Origin: Flavobacteriaceae bacterium
GTDB lineage: Bacteria > Bacteroidota > Bacteroidia > Flavobacteriales > Flavobacteriaceae
Assembly: GCA_024763245.1 (NCBI GenBank)
Contig: JANTFW010000002.1
Location: forward strand, 26,526 to 90,525
Reading direction: 5' to 3'
DNA: 64,000 nt
The notes beneath the pieces are model-generated. The model did not search any database. It was not told the origin of the DNA and worked only from the letters and a program-made list of their open reading frames with translations. Positions 42,122 to 52,427 of the stretch are shown in pieces; positions within the stretch are counted from its first letter, which is position 1; the number at the start of each line of letters is the position of its first letter. A program made the position numbers and the translations under genes.

Positions 42122-43230
42122 AGTAATTCCACAATTTGCATTGCATTTCTTTTAGAATCAAACACTTGTAAAACATTTTGTTTCTTTAATTGAAAAGCCT
42201 TGGTATAATCGGTCTTCATCAACCGATGAATTTCTTCTTGCATTTCTTGCTTGGTATTGGCTTTTACACAGAGTGGTTCTAAACCCGTGTCTTCTAAAAT
42301 AGCCGCATTGCCTAATACAAATCTGCTTTGGTATAAGGCATTAATCAATTTTAATTTAATCCCTGTTTTTTGAAAACTAGGTAGAATATTGATCTGTGCC
42401 TTAGCAAATAAAGCGGTCAATTGCCCTTCTTTAGCAATATCAATTAGACTAATATGGGGCAAAGCCTTTACACGCTTTTTAAGTGATTTAGGAAAATGAC
42501 TACCACCTATAACCAAAGGGTAATCCAAATATTGAAACACTTCAAGCAAAAAATCAACAGCTTTGTAATTATCCGATACTTTTAAATCGCCATGGTAAAA
42601 GGCAAATTCCCCTTTCTCGCTCAAATCAATTACAGTTCTATTCTCATGAAAAGGAGGGATGAAAATAGTTTTATCCTTAAATAATTTCTGATAATAGGCA
42701 GTTTCAAAAGGCGAAATGGCCAAAATATGATCTGCCTTTGACAGTATCATTTCGTATCTTTTTAATTTAGAAGCCTCTATCTTAAAAAATCTCTTTTTGA
42801 AAAAACGCACTTCACTTTCAGCCAATCCTTTATAGTAATCGTGCTCAATATTATGCGTTCTTACCAACACCAATCTATCAGAAAATGTAGTGTCCAATAG
42901 TGGAAAAGTAGTATGAAGCCCTTCAAATAAAATAGGATTTTTGTCGGCTTTAAGTCGGTTTATTAAATCCTGACTATTTCTAGAGGCTACAATAAAAGGG
43001 TATTTAGAAAGTAGACTTTTAAAAACAGATTGCCGGGGATAATAATAAACTTGATGGCAATAATGTTCTAAAAGATCCTGGCGTTCTCTTTTGTGTTCAA
43101 AACAATGAAGTATAAGGGAAACACCTTGTTCCGATAATGCTTTAATCTTATAAAACACATCTATAGCACCACCATAATTAGGAGGGTAAGGAACATCAAA
43201 GGAAACAATATGTAATTTTTTTTGACGAAT
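42118..43230 (-). CDS. Glycosyltransferase (GT4-like) with apparent ATT start
   Basis: Track ORF starts at an internal GTG (43158), but the frame continues upstream as ..RQKKLHIVSFDVPYPPNYGGAID-VFYKIKALSEQG. The first plausible initiator is ATT at 43230. Confidence 0.75.
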   Translation of the reverse strand: MRQKKLHIVSFDVPYPPNYGGAIDVFYKIKALSEQGVSLILHCFEHKRERQDLLEHYCHQVYYYPRQSVFKSLLSKYPFIVASRNSQDLINRLKADKNPILFEGLHTTFPLLDTTFSDRLVLVRTHNIEHDYYKGLAESEVRFFKKRFFKIEASKLKRYEMILSKADHILAISPFETAYYQKLFKDKTIFIPPFHENRTVIDLSEKGEFAFYHGDLKVSDNYKAVDFLLEVFQYLDYPLVIGGSHFPKSLKKRVKALPHISLIDIAKEGQLTALFAKAQINILPSFQKTGIKLKLINALYQSRFVLGNAAILEDTGLEPLCVKANTKQEMQEEIHRLMKTDYTKAFQLKKQNVLQVFDSKRNAMQIVELL

Positions 43231-43408
43231 AGCACAAAAATTAAAGGAACAAATTTAGTAGAATTATACTGTATAGCATAAGAAATGAATAGAAACCTCA
43301 CTCAAAATCCTTTCAAAAAACGATTATTTATTTAAATTCGATAAGAAGACGAGTAATAGTTTACAAGCTCTTGTATTTTTTAATTAGTTTTGTGAAAAAT
43401 ATTCTAGA

Positions 43409-44236
43409 ATGGATCTAAACCTTATACCTCAGATAAAACATACACAGTCCGGTAATTTTTTTTTAATAGCTGGTCCTTGTGCCATTGAAGGAGAAGAAAT
43501 GGCGATGAGAATCGCAGAAGAGATAAGGACAATAACCGATCGATTACAGATTCCTTTTATTTTTAAAGGCAGTTTTAAAAAAGCAAACCGTTCCAGATTA
43601 GATAGCTTTACCGGTATTGGCGACGAAAAGGCACTAAAGATTCTTGAAAAAGTGGGTCGTGAGTTTCAGGTACCAACACTTACCGATATCCATAAAGAAT
43701 CGGATGCTGAATTGGCTGCTCAATATGTAGATGTACTACAAATCCCTGCATTTTTAGCTAGACAAACCGATTTGTTGGTCGCAGCAGCCAAAACAGGAAA
43801 AACAATTGGTATTAAAAAAGGACAGTTTATGAGTCCCTCTGCTATGAAACACGCTGTAAATAAAGTACTACAAAGTGCCAACAAACAGGTTTTTATTACA
43901 GAACGCGGAACCATGTATGGCTATCAAGATATGCTAGTCGATTTTAGAGGAATCCCCGAAATGCAACACTATGCTCCTACCGTTTTAGATATTACACACT
44001 CTCTGCAACAACCCAATCAGCAAAGTGGTGTAACCGGCGGAAAACCGGAATTAATAGAAACCATAGCTCGAGCCGGAATTGCTGTAGGTGTGGATGGAAT
44101 CTTTCTAGAAACACATTTTGATCCTTCCATAGCAAAATCGGATGGTGCCAATATGCTAAAACTTAATCATTTAGACACACTTCTTGTAAAACTCACAAAA
44201 CTTAGAAAGCTAGTTAATGAAATTGACAAGCCCTAA
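43409..44236 (+). CDS. kdsA: 3-deoxy-8-phosphooctulonate synthase
   Basis: 275 aa; FFLIAGPCAIEGEEMA, FKGSFKKANRSR, ERGTMYGYQDMLVDFRGIPEM. Confidence 0.96.
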   Translation: MDLNLIPQIKHTQSGNFFLIAGPCAIEGEEMAMRIAEEIRTITDRLQIPFIFKGSFKKANRSRLDSFTGIGDEKALKILEKVGREFQVPTLTDIHKESDAELAAQYVDVLQIPAFLARQTDLLVAAAKTGKTIGIKKGQFMSPSAMKHAVNKVLQSANKQVFITERGTMYGYQDMLVDFRGIPEMQHYAPTVLDITHSLQQPNQQSGVTGGKPELIETIARAGIAVGVDGIFLETHFDPSIAKSDGANMLKLNHLDTLLVKLTKLRKLVNEIDKP

Positions 44237-44242
44237 ATGGTA

Positions 44243-45079
44243 TCAAATAGTAGAAAGTAACAATAGAAACAGCATCCAAATAATGGGCACACTTTCTACC
44301 CAAAAAGAGGCAAAATATTTAGATTGATTGGGTTTTGTGTTCACTAAAAACAAAAAACTAAGTAAAGTCACAAATACATCTGAAATAAAAAAATGAGAGC
44401 TATATCGTAATAACACCAAGTCTAAGGCAACATATAGCAACAACATTAATAATCCTATTTTTATAGATTTACCAACCCCTATCCATTGTGGTAAGGTGTT
44501 GAGTTTTTGTGCGTCTGATTGTAAATCCCTAATATCAAAAGGGATTACTAAAACAAATATCAAAAAGAAGCGTTGGATAAATTGTATCCAAACTACCGGA
44601 TCATCCAAATATCTGTATAAAGGAAATAAAACGCCTACAATTGCCCAAGTCAAGGCAACACTTATCACTTTTAAATTAGGATAATCACGAAAAGTAACCC
44701 ATTGTCCTTTCCATCTCAATACCGGGAATACATAACCAAAAGTCAATAAAAAAGCCGGAATCAAAATACGTAATTCATTTATATCAAAAAAAGGAATGAA
44801 ATACACCATCCCAATTAATGACAAAAGCATTACTAAAGGAACATACCAAGATTGATTTTTTAAAACTGGTAAGGAGACCTTATTGTAGGTAACTTTACCT
44901 TCAAAAAGTCGAATAAAATTATAGCTAAACAAGGTGCTAAAAAAAGTAAACAATGCGTAAGTAACACCAAAAGAATTATTGTAATTATAACAACTAATAA
45001 CTATAAAAACTCCAGCAGCTATACTGACATGTATATTAGATTCTAGATAAAATATAAAGAGTCGTTGTAAACTTTTCAT
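44243..45079 (-). CDS. Polytopic membrane protein, possibly UbiA-prenyltransferase-like
   Basis: Multiple TM segments from MKSLQRLFIFYLESNIHVSIAAGV; IPFDIRDLQSDAQKLNTLPQWIG resembles the UbiA D-x3-D region. Start at 45079 preferred over 45118. Confidence 0.6.
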   Translation of the reverse strand: MKSLQRLFIFYLESNIHVSIAAGVFIVISCYNYNNSFGVTYALFTFFSTLFSYNFIRLFEGKVTYNKVSLPVLKNQSWYVPLVMLLSLIGMVYFIPFFDINELRILIPAFLLTFGYVFPVLRWKGQWVTFRDYPNLKVISVALTWAIVGVLFPLYRYLDDPVVWIQFIQRFFLIFVLVIPFDIRDLQSDAQKLNTLPQWIGVGKSIKIGLLMLLLYVALDLVLLRYSSHFFISDVFVTLLSFLFLVNTKPNQSKYFASFWVESVPIIWMLFLLLLSTI

Positions 45080-45211
45080 CGCAGTAAAATTACAGCTATT
45101 TTCAAGACTTAAAAACAATTTTTTTTACCCTTTTCAAGGGTATTATTTCAAAGAAAAATTATATAACACTTCTACTAATTTTTGTAATTTTGACACCTAA
45201 ATTTTTTCCAA

Positions 45212-48061
45212 ATGAGAACAGATTCTTTTAAAATAAGACAAATTGGACCAAATGCACAAGAACAAGCCGAAATGCTTCAGACTTGTGGTGTAAACAGCCT
45301 TGATGAATTAATTAACCTTACTATTCCAAATGACATTCGTAAAAAAGAAGCCTTACAACTTCCTAAAGCTATGAGTGAAAAAGAATATATGGCGCATATT
45401 CTTGAATTAGAAACCTTGAACAAAGAGTATAAAACCTACATCGGATTAGGATATCATCCTACAATAATGCCCGGTGTTATTCAAAGAAATATTCTTGAAA
45501 ATCCGGGTTGGTATACTGCCTATACACCTTATCAAGCTGAGATTTCTCAAGGACGATTAGAAGCCCTACTAAATTATCAAACGATGATTTCTGATTTAAC
45601 GGGTATGGAGCTAACCAATGCCTCTTTGTTAGATGAAGGGACCGCAGCTGCCGAAGCGATGATTATGCTTTATAACACACGAAGTCGTCATCAAAAAAAA
45701 GAAGGAATTCATAAGTTTTTTGTGTCGGATAACGTTTTACCCCAAACCATTGCCGTGCTAGAAACACGATCTGAACCCCTTGGCATAGAACTGACCATAG
45801 GTACTTATGACAGCTTTGATTTTTCAACGGAGTATTTTGGTTTATTACTACAATATCCGGGTAACAATGGTGAAATTATTGATTACGCTAATTTTGTAGA
45901 AAAGGCACATCAATCCGATATAAAAGTGGCGGTCGCTGCCGATTTATTAAGCCTCGCTCTACTAACACCTCCTGGTGAATGGGGTGCCGATATCGTCGTG
46001 GGAACAACGCAACGCTTTGGAATTCCAATGTCATATGGGGGTCCACATGCTGCCTATTTCTCCACAAAAGAAACCTATAAGCGGCATATTCCGGGTCGTA
46101 TCATCGGTATAACTGAAGACGCCGATGGTAAAAGAGCCTTACGGATGGCACTTCAAACCAGAGAGCAACATATTAAAAGAGAAAAAGCAACTTCAAATAT
46201 TTGTACCGCTCAGGTATTACTAGCCGTAATGGCAGGAATGTACGGTGTTTATCATGGTCCGGATGGCATTCGTTATATCGCTTCCCAAATTAATAAGCTA
46301 GCTAATTCACTTAAAGAAGGACTTGAAAAGATGGGAATCGTTCAAGAAAATAAAACTTTTTTTGATACCCTTATCGTTAAAGTTGCCGATAGTAAAAAAG
46401 TAAAAGAGCTTGCCGAAAAAAATGAGATCAATTTTTGGTATATCGATGCACATACCCTTAGTATCTCTTTAAACGAAGTGGCTACTTTGGATGATGTGAA
46501 TCAAATTCTTGAAATCTTAGCCGAAACTGAAGCCAAAAATTTGGTACGTTTAAACTCACTTTCACAAGACACTAGTATTCCCAAAACTCTTGTACGATCT
46601 TCTAATTTTATGACTCATGAAGTTTTTCATCGTTATCATTCCGAAACAGAAATGATGCGCTATATCAAAAAACTGGAGAATCGGGATTTATCATTAAATC
46701 ATTCTATGATTTCATTAGGCTCATGTACTATGAAATTAAACTCTGCAACTTCTATGATTCCATTAAGTTGGCATAGTTGGGGTGATGTACACCCGTTTGT
46801 TCCTATTGAACAAGCAGCAGGTTATCAAAAGGCATTAAAAGGTCTAGAAGAAGCTCTTAACGAAATTACGGGATTTGCAGCAACCTCCCTACAGCCCAAT
46901 TCAGGAGCTCAGGGGGAATACACCGGTCTAATGGTTATACGAGCCTATCTAAAATCAATAGGTCACTCCCAACGAAATATTGTGTTAATACCGGCTTCGG
47001 CTCACGGCACCAATCCGGCGTCAGCTGTAATGGCAGGCTATAAAGTGGTCGTTATCAAAACAAACGAAGCAGGTAATATTGATGTTGATGATTTAAAAGA
47101 AAAAACTACACTTTATGCTGAAAATCTGGCTGCATTAATGGTAACCTACCCTTCTACGCACGGTGTTTTTGAAAGTGCTATTAAAGAAATCACTAAGATT
47201 ATCCATGATAATGGAGGTCTAGTCTATATGGACGGTGCCAATATGAATGCGCAAGTTGGCTTGACAAACCCCGCCATTATTGGTGCTGATGTCTGCCATC
47301 TAAATCTACATAAAACCTTTGGTATTCCTCACGGTGGTGGTGGACCGGGGGTTGGACCTATTTGTTGCACCACTGATTTGGCTCCTTTTTTACCGGGTAA
47401 TCCATTAGTAAAAACCGGTGGAAGCCAAGCTATTTCTCCGGTTGCTTCAGCACCTTGGGGTTCGGCACTGGTAACTATTATATCGTATGCTTATATTAAG
47501 ATGTTGGGTAGCGACGGGTTAGAAGAAAGTACTAAAATAGCCATTCTTAATGCCAACTATTTACGTACACGATTAAGCGAATACTATCCGGTATTATATA
47601 CAGGAGAAAATGGCTATGTAGGGCACGAGATGATTGTTGATTTTAAAAGCTTTAAAGCTAAAGGAATTGAGGTAATTGATATTGCAAAACGTTTAATGGA
47701 CTATGGATATCACGCCCCTACCGTTTCTTTCCCTGTTCATGATACTTTGATGATTGAACCAACAGAAAGCGAAAATAAAGCGGAATTAGATAGATTTATC
47801 GATGCGATGGCTAGCATAAAAAGTGAGATTGACGATCAGGCTTTTACCGATCAAAATTCTGTATTAAAAAATGCTCCACATACACAAGAGCTATTAACCG
47901 CCGAAGAATGGCCTTATAGCTACTCCAGACAAAAGGCAGCCTTTCCATTGGATTATATTAAAGAAAATAAGTTCTGGCCCTTTGTGAGAAGAGTCAATGA
48001 TGCTTACGGTGATAGACATCTTGTGTGTAGTTGTAATCCCATTGAAGATTATATGGATTAA
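45212..48061 (+). CDS. gcvP: Glycine dehydrogenase (aminomethyl-transferring), P protein
   Basis: 949 aa; DADGKRALRMALQTREQHIKREKATSNICTAQ, NLHKTFGIPHGGGGPGVGPI. Confidence 0.98.
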   Translation: MRTDSFKIRQIGPNAQEQAEMLQTCGVNSLDELINLTIPNDIRKKEALQLPKAMSEKEYMAHILELETLNKEYKTYIGLGYHPTIMPGVIQRNILENPGWYTAYTPYQAEISQGRLEALLNYQTMISDLTGMELTNASLLDEGTAAAEAMIMLYNTRSRHQKKEGIHKFFVSDNVLPQTIAVLETRSEPLGIELTIGTYDSFDFSTEYFGLLLQYPGNNGEIIDYANFVEKAHQSDIKVAVAADLLSLALLTPPGEWGADIVVGTTQRFGIPMSYGGPHAAYFSTKETYKRHIPGRIIGITEDADGKRALRMALQTREQHIKREKATSNICTAQVLLAVMAGMYGVYHGPDGIRYIASQINKLANSLKEGLEKMGIVQENKTFFDTLIVKVADSKKVKELAEKNEINFWYIDAHTLSISLNEVATLDDVNQILEILAETEAKNLVRLNSLSQDTSIPKTLVRSSNFMTHEVFHRYHSETEMMRYIKKLENRDLSLNHSMISLGSCTMKLNSATSMIPLSWHSWGDVHPFVPIEQAAGYQKALKGLEEALNEITGFAATSLQPNSGAQGEYTGLMVIRAYLKSIGHSQRNIVLIPASAHGTNPASAVMAGYKVVVIKTNEAGNIDVDDLKEKTTLYAENLAALMVTYPSTHGVFESAIKEITKIIHDNGGLVYMDGANMNAQVGLTNPAIIGADVCHLNLHKTFGIPHGGGGPGVGPICCTTDLAPFLPGNPLVKTGGSQAISPVASAPWGSALVTIISYAYIKMLGSDGLEESTKIAILNANYLRTRLSEYYPVLYTGENGYVGHEMIVDFKSFKAKGIEVIDIAKRLMDYGYHAPTVSFPVHDTLMIEPTESENKAELDRFIDAMASIKSEIDDQAFTDQNSVLKNAPHTQELLTAEEWPYSYSRQKAAFPLDYIKENKFWPFVRRVNDAYGDRHLVCSCNPIEDYMD

Positions 48062-48113
48062 CTGCAACTTTTTTTCTTTGTGACTGATCTATAATACTAT
48101 AAAAATTTGATGA

Positions 48114-48145
48114 AAAAGCAGGCTGTTAAAACAGCCTGCTTTTTG
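48114..48145. terminator. Strong terminator after gcvP, possibly bidirectional
   Basis: AAAAAGCAGGCTGTTAAAACAGCCTGCTTTTT, near-perfect palindrome flanked by A/T runs. Confidence 0.92.
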
Positions 48146-48164
48146 GTTTAAATTATAAAAATCT

Positions 48165-48833
48165 TTATAATTTTTTATAACACAACCACCAATCATAACA
48201 TTTATATTCTCCATTTTTGGCTGCTTCTAAACGAGCAGATACGAGTTTGGTGTCTGTTGCCGGTGGAATAATAACACTATCTTCTATCATTTCATTATTA
48301 GGCCAATTGGCAGGCATTGCCACTTTATTGGCATCAGAAATTTGTAAGGCTTCTACAATACGAAGAATTTCATCCATATTTCTACCTAACTCTTGGGGGT
48401 AATACAACATGGTTCTTAAAGCTCCAGTAGGATCCACTACAAATACAGCACGTACCGTATTCGTTCCTTTTCCAGGATGAATTATCCCTAATTTCTCAGC
48501 AACTGATCCTGTATCGGCGATGATTGGAAATTCTATTTGAATATTCATATTATCTTTAATCCATTCTTCCCATTTTAAATGAGCAAAAACCTGATCTACA
48601 CTCAAACCAATTAACTCGCAGTTTAAAGCTCTAAACTGTTCATACCGTTGTTGAAAAGCTACAAATTCTGTAGTACATACCGGCGTAAAATCTGCCGGAT
48701 GACTAAATAAAACAAACCATTTTCCTTTGTAATGTTCCGGTAGATTTAGCATTCCTTGGGTTGTTTGTACTTTCATTGCGGGAAATAATTCACCTAATAA
48801 AGGCATTCCCTTTTTTTCTACTTGTTTTTCCAT
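48165..48833 (-). CDS. Peroxiredoxin (Prx6/1-Cys-like)
   Basis: 222 aa; [22 protein letters not shown]. Confidence 0.93.
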   Translation of the reverse strand: MEKQVEKKGMPLLGELFPAMKVQTTQGMLNLPEHYKGKWFVLFSHPADFTPVCTTEFVAFQQRYEQFRALNCELIGLSVDQVFAHLKWEEWIKDNMNIQIEFPIIADTGSVAEKLGIIHPGKGTNTVRAVFVVDPTGALRTMLYYPQELGRNMDEILRIVEALQISDANKVAMPANWPNNEMIEDSVIIPPATDTKLVSARLEAAKNGEYKCYDWWLCYKKL

Positions 48834-48858
48834 TTTATTATTATTTAAAATTAAATTA

Positions 48859-49326
48859 TTAACTTACATAGGCATTAAGCATCCATAATGTTTTCTCTGT
48901 TTCTGTAATATAATCGCTCATCTGACTAACTGTTCCTTCGTCTTCAGCATCTCCTGCCGTAGCTAAAATTTCACGTTCTTTTGCAATAAGAATTCTAAAA
49001 TTGTCTATTACTTTAGTAATACTTTCACTCCCTACTCTATCTTGCTTATTCGACAAAATAGTTGCTTTCTCAAGGTAGTCTTCAAAGGTGTGAAAAGGTA
49101 CACCTTGAAGCGTTAATATACGTTCAGCGATCTCATCGACTTTTAGCACGGCATCTTCGTAAAACTCTTCAAATTTTAAGTGTAATTCAAAAAAATTCTT
49201 CCCCTTAATATTCCAATGAAATCCCCGAAGGTTTTGGTAAAAAATTTGGTAATTAGCTAATAAATCGTTGAGCATATTTACTAATACCTCCGATTTTTTT
49301 TGATCTAAGCCTATGTTGTTTTTCAT
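48859..49326 (-). CDS. dps: Dps family DNA-binding / ferritin-like protein
   Basis: 155 aa; [49 protein letters not shown]. Confidence 0.92.
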   Translation of the reverse strand: MKNNIGLDQKKSEVLVNMLNDLLANYQIFYQNLRGFHWNIKGKNFFELHLKFEEFYEDAVLKVDEIAERILTLQGVPFHTFEDYLEKATILSNKQDRVGSESITKVIDNFRILIAKEREILATAGDAEDEGTVSQMSDYITETEKTLWMLNAYVS

Positions 49327-49466
49327 GATGTAAAATTTAAATTATTATTATTTTCTATCACAAAAGTAGGTCAAAGATGTACTCCAATACAGCAAATACA
49401 ATTCTTTGTTTTTATTTATGTATAACTATAATCTATTGTTTTAAAAAAAACAATACGCAACAACAA

Positions 49467-49503
49467 TAAGAGGGAGGCGCTTGGTAAAGCATCCTCCCTC
49501 TTA
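49467..49503. other. Strong intergenic hairpin without U-tract
   Basis: TAAGAGGGAGG (49467-49477) and CCTCCCTCTTA (49493-49503), perfect 11 bp; inner GCTT-ggta-AAGC. Confidence 0.6.
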
Positions 49504-49611
49504 ATTCCCCCCAAAAAAAATATAATTATGTTATCAATAAGTTTATACACAATTAAGGCATCAACGCCTTTAAACAGTAACTCCACACAAAGATATCTAA
49601 TTAATAATTAA

Positions 49612-49640
49612 AAATCAATGACTCAAATGCGTCATTTTTT
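49612..49640 (-). terminator. Terminator-like hairpin at the end of the menE-like gene
   Basis: AATGAC-tcaaatgc-GTCATT flanked by T-runs on one side and A-runs on the other. Confidence 0.5.
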
Positions 49641-50678
49641 AGTCAGCAAATTTGTGGTTAATACTCTATTAATCTTACCGGAACCCGTATAGATGAACTG
49701 AGTAAAATAATGGACTTCTTTAGGTATTTCAAACTTTGTTAATTTTGCTTGCTGCCAAATAGTATGAATATCTTTATAAGCAATCTTAGATTCTACAAGC
49801 AACAGTAAGCGCTCGCCCAAATGTGTATCGGGTCTTGAGCTGATAATGAAGGGATCCTTAATAAAGGGGGCTATTTTCTGTTCTATTCGTTCCGGAAAAA
49901 GCTTAACTCCCCCACTATTTATGATATGATCAAAACGACCCAACCAATAGAAAGAATATGGTGTTAGCAAATTGATTACATCATTAGTTATGATTTTTTG
50001 GGAGGATATTTTTTGTGCTTCTATGACCAAACAATTTCTAGAATCTTTTGATAAAAACACATTAGGCAAGGCCATATAGGGATTGTCTTTCCCTTGTTCT
50101 AACTTTCTTACCGCAATATGAGTCACTGTTTCAGTCATACCATAAGTTTGAAAGACCGAAATAGGCAACCGGCTTAGTTTTAAGATCAACTCATCAGATA
50201 AAGGAGCGCCACCAATAATCAGTTTTTTTATTTGTGTAATCCGATCAAAAGAATTTTGAACTTGTAAGGGCACCATGGCACAAAAATCAAAAGATTCATC
50301 TTTGCCCAATAATGGTTTTTGATCCGGCAAAACAAGCTTTAGATGCCAGCCTAAATGAAGGGCTCTTATCCACATCATTTTACCGGCTATATAATGTGAC
50401 GACAAACAATGTAATACACGTGTTTTAGAGGGCAAATCAAAAAAAACACCGGTAGCTTCTGCACTAGCCAACATGGCCTTTTTAGAAAGTCTAATTTCTT
50501 TAGGTTTCCCTGTAGAACCGGAAGTATAAACAGTAAGAGTTGTAGTATCATCAAACCATTGTTCTAGAAAAGGATAACTTTCTTTAAAATTATGCGCAAC
50601 AAAATCTAAAAACGCATTTATTGATGAAAAGGCCTGTCCTTCTAAACGAAAATCCCGATGAATTTGGATGCTTGACAA
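49632..50678 (-). CDS. menE: AMP-binding enzyme, likely O-succinylbenzoate-CoA ligase
   Basis: 348 aa; LTVYTSGSTGKPKEIRLSKKAMLASA, FQTYGMTETVTHIAVRKL, GRFDHIINSGGVKLFPERIE. Confidence 0.82.
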   Translation of the reverse strand: MSSIQIHRDFRLEGQAFSSINAFLDFVAHNFKESYPFLEQWFDDTTTLTVYTSGSTGKPKEIRLSKKAMLASAEATGVFFDLPSKTRVLHCLSSHYIAGKMMWIRALHLGWHLKLVLPDQKPLLGKDESFDFCAMVPLQVQNSFDRITQIKKLIIGGAPLSDELILKLSRLPISVFQTYGMTETVTHIAVRKLEQGKDNPYMALPNVFLSKDSRNCLVIEAQKISSQKIITNDVINLLTPYSFYWLGRFDHIINSGGVKLFPERIEQKIAPFIKDPFIISSRPDTHLGERLLLLVESKIAYKDIHTIWQQAKLTKFEIPKEVHYFTQFIYTGSGKINRVLTTNLLTKK

Positions 50679-50749
50679 ATGCTTGCTTTTTAAGATTCAA
50701 AACTACTAAAAATGCAATTAAATAATCTTATCAAGTCACAAAATAACTA

Positions 50750-52204
50750 CTAATCGATAATTATTTTTATCCCACTGGAAATAATCGATGCTTTAAGACC
50801 TGTTGTTCGTTGGTAATACTTATAACGAACATTAATCGATTTTAAGCGTAATTTCCACAACTTCCGCTTCATAATAATATCTGTATATTTTAAACCGATA
50901 CCATATTGGTTCGATGAAAATTCTGACAAATCATAATCTGAGGTATAATAAGTTTCTGTAGATAAATGTGTGTTAAAAGGGGCAAAATAATCTGCATTAT
51001 TTTGAACATAATATCGATAGGAAGGATATAAAGTAAACCATTTTCCTAGCTTTATGGGCAATTCCACTTCATATGTATGTGCCAATATACCCCAATCGTC
51101 CCAATAGAAACGGTAATAATTTCTTAGGGTTAAAAATTCATTAATATAATAATGCAATCTAATACCTGCTGGCACTTTGAACCTATCCCTAGGCAAGCGT
51201 TCTATATCATCCGCTAACATAAAAAAATCGGTATTAGTGGGGCTATCATAGACTTTGCTCGGCGAATAATTACCGATATAATACTTATCGGTATCAGAAA
51301 AGTAGATTCTGTGATATGGCGTTGATAATTGACCTTGTTGTTTCACCAAATCAAAAAATACGGAGGTTTGTAATTTTTTTGATACTATTTGAGAAAAACT
51401 CACAGAAATAGAATAGGAATTCCTTTCATTAGCTGTAATTTTTGAAAATTTATAAGGATTATAAGTTCCACCGTTTTCGGATAGTATTGTTACATTATTA
51501 AAAAAACCAGCATTTAAATTACCATGTACCTCTTCAAAAGTTTTAAGTTCAGTAGGATATTCCGGACGCCATTGATCGAGGTAAATATTCGCTTTAACAC
51601 CTATCTCTGTATTTTTCTTATTGAACAAATGTGTATATCCTGCACCAAAGCCAAATGAGGTATAATCGTATTCCGTACTAAAAGAAAGATGTGCATTCCA
51701 AATTTTATTTCGTGAATCACTAGAATGGGCATAGGATGCCGAAAAAGAACCCAACACATCACTTTTTGAAGCTCCTGATGAGGCTAACCAAGGACTTCCT
51801 ATTACAGAAGAGGCTGTTCTTTGGGTCATTCGGTCATCATCATCGTCGTCATCTTCTCCACCCCCACCTGAAGCGCCGGATTTATTTAAATCAAATGGGT
51901 TTAAATTACTAGATGAAGCAGAAGAATAAGCCGATAAACCGGCATCAATGGTTAATACATCATCGTTATTTATTGGTATACTTAAAACAACCGTGGGAGT
52001 TATATCCCAAAGTTCTTCTGTCCCAATACCTCCACCTACTGACGAGTTATTCCCTTCTTGTGTATAATAACTCATCAACTGATCTACTTCGGCTTTATCC
52101 AATACTTTTTTCTTAAAAGTCTTGGATTCTTTCGAATCAGGTTGTTGGGCTAAAGCAGGTATAACCAATAATACAAATATAAACAGGTTACTAATTTTTC
52201 TCAT
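50750..52204 (-). CDS. DUF3570-like outer-membrane beta-barrel protein with acidic loop
   Basis: Start at MRKISNLFIFVLLVIPALAQ (52204); alternating beta-strand pattern; SGASGGGGEDDDDDDDRM segment. Family name recalled, not searched. Confidence 0.75.
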   Translation of the reverse strand: MRKISNLFIFVLLVIPALAQQPDSKESKTFKKKVLDKAEVDQLMSYYTQEGNNSSVGGGIGTEELWDITPTVVLSIPINNDDVLTIDAGLSAYSSASSSNLNPFDLNKSGASGGGGEDDDDDDDRMTQRTASSVIGSPWLASSGASKSDVLGSFSASYAHSSDSRNKIWNAHLSFSTEYDYTSFGFGAGYTHLFNKKNTEIGVKANIYLDQWRPEYPTELKTFEEVHGNLNAGFFNNVTILSENGGTYNPYKFSKITANERNSYSISVSFSQIVSKKLQTSVFFDLVKQQGQLSTPYHRIYFSDTDKYYIGNYSPSKVYDSPTNTDFFMLADDIERLPRDRFKVPAGIRLHYYINEFLTLRNYYRFYWDDWGILAHTYEVELPIKLGKWFTLYPSYRYYVQNNADYFAPFNTHLSTETYYTSDYDLSEFSSNQYGIGLKYTDIIMKRKLWKLRLKSINVRYKYYQRTTGLKASIISSGIKIIID

Positions 52205-52217
52205 ACTATATATTTTA

Positions 52218-52427
52218 TTAATTACAACCACAGCCACCGCCACTTTTACCACCATTAGCTCCTGATGCAGCTTCCCGATACACCTGAAAATTAGTTTCAA
52301 AGCGCTTGACCTTTTGATCGGATAATTGCATATCCGGATCGTTAATATAAACTTTCTGATATTCTTTAACGACCGTACACGAACTAAAAATCCCCGCGAT
52401 GCTCAATACTATTACTATTTTTTTCAT
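52218..52427 (-). CDS. DUF4266-like small lipoprotein
   Basis: 69 aa; MKKIVIVLSIAGIFSSCTVVKEYQKVYINDPDM lipobox-like FSSC; C-terminus SGGGCGCN. Confidence 0.78.
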   Translation of the reverse strand: MKKIVIVLSIAGIFSSCTVVKEYQKVYINDPDMQLSDQKVKRFETNFQVYREAASGANGGKSGGGCGCN

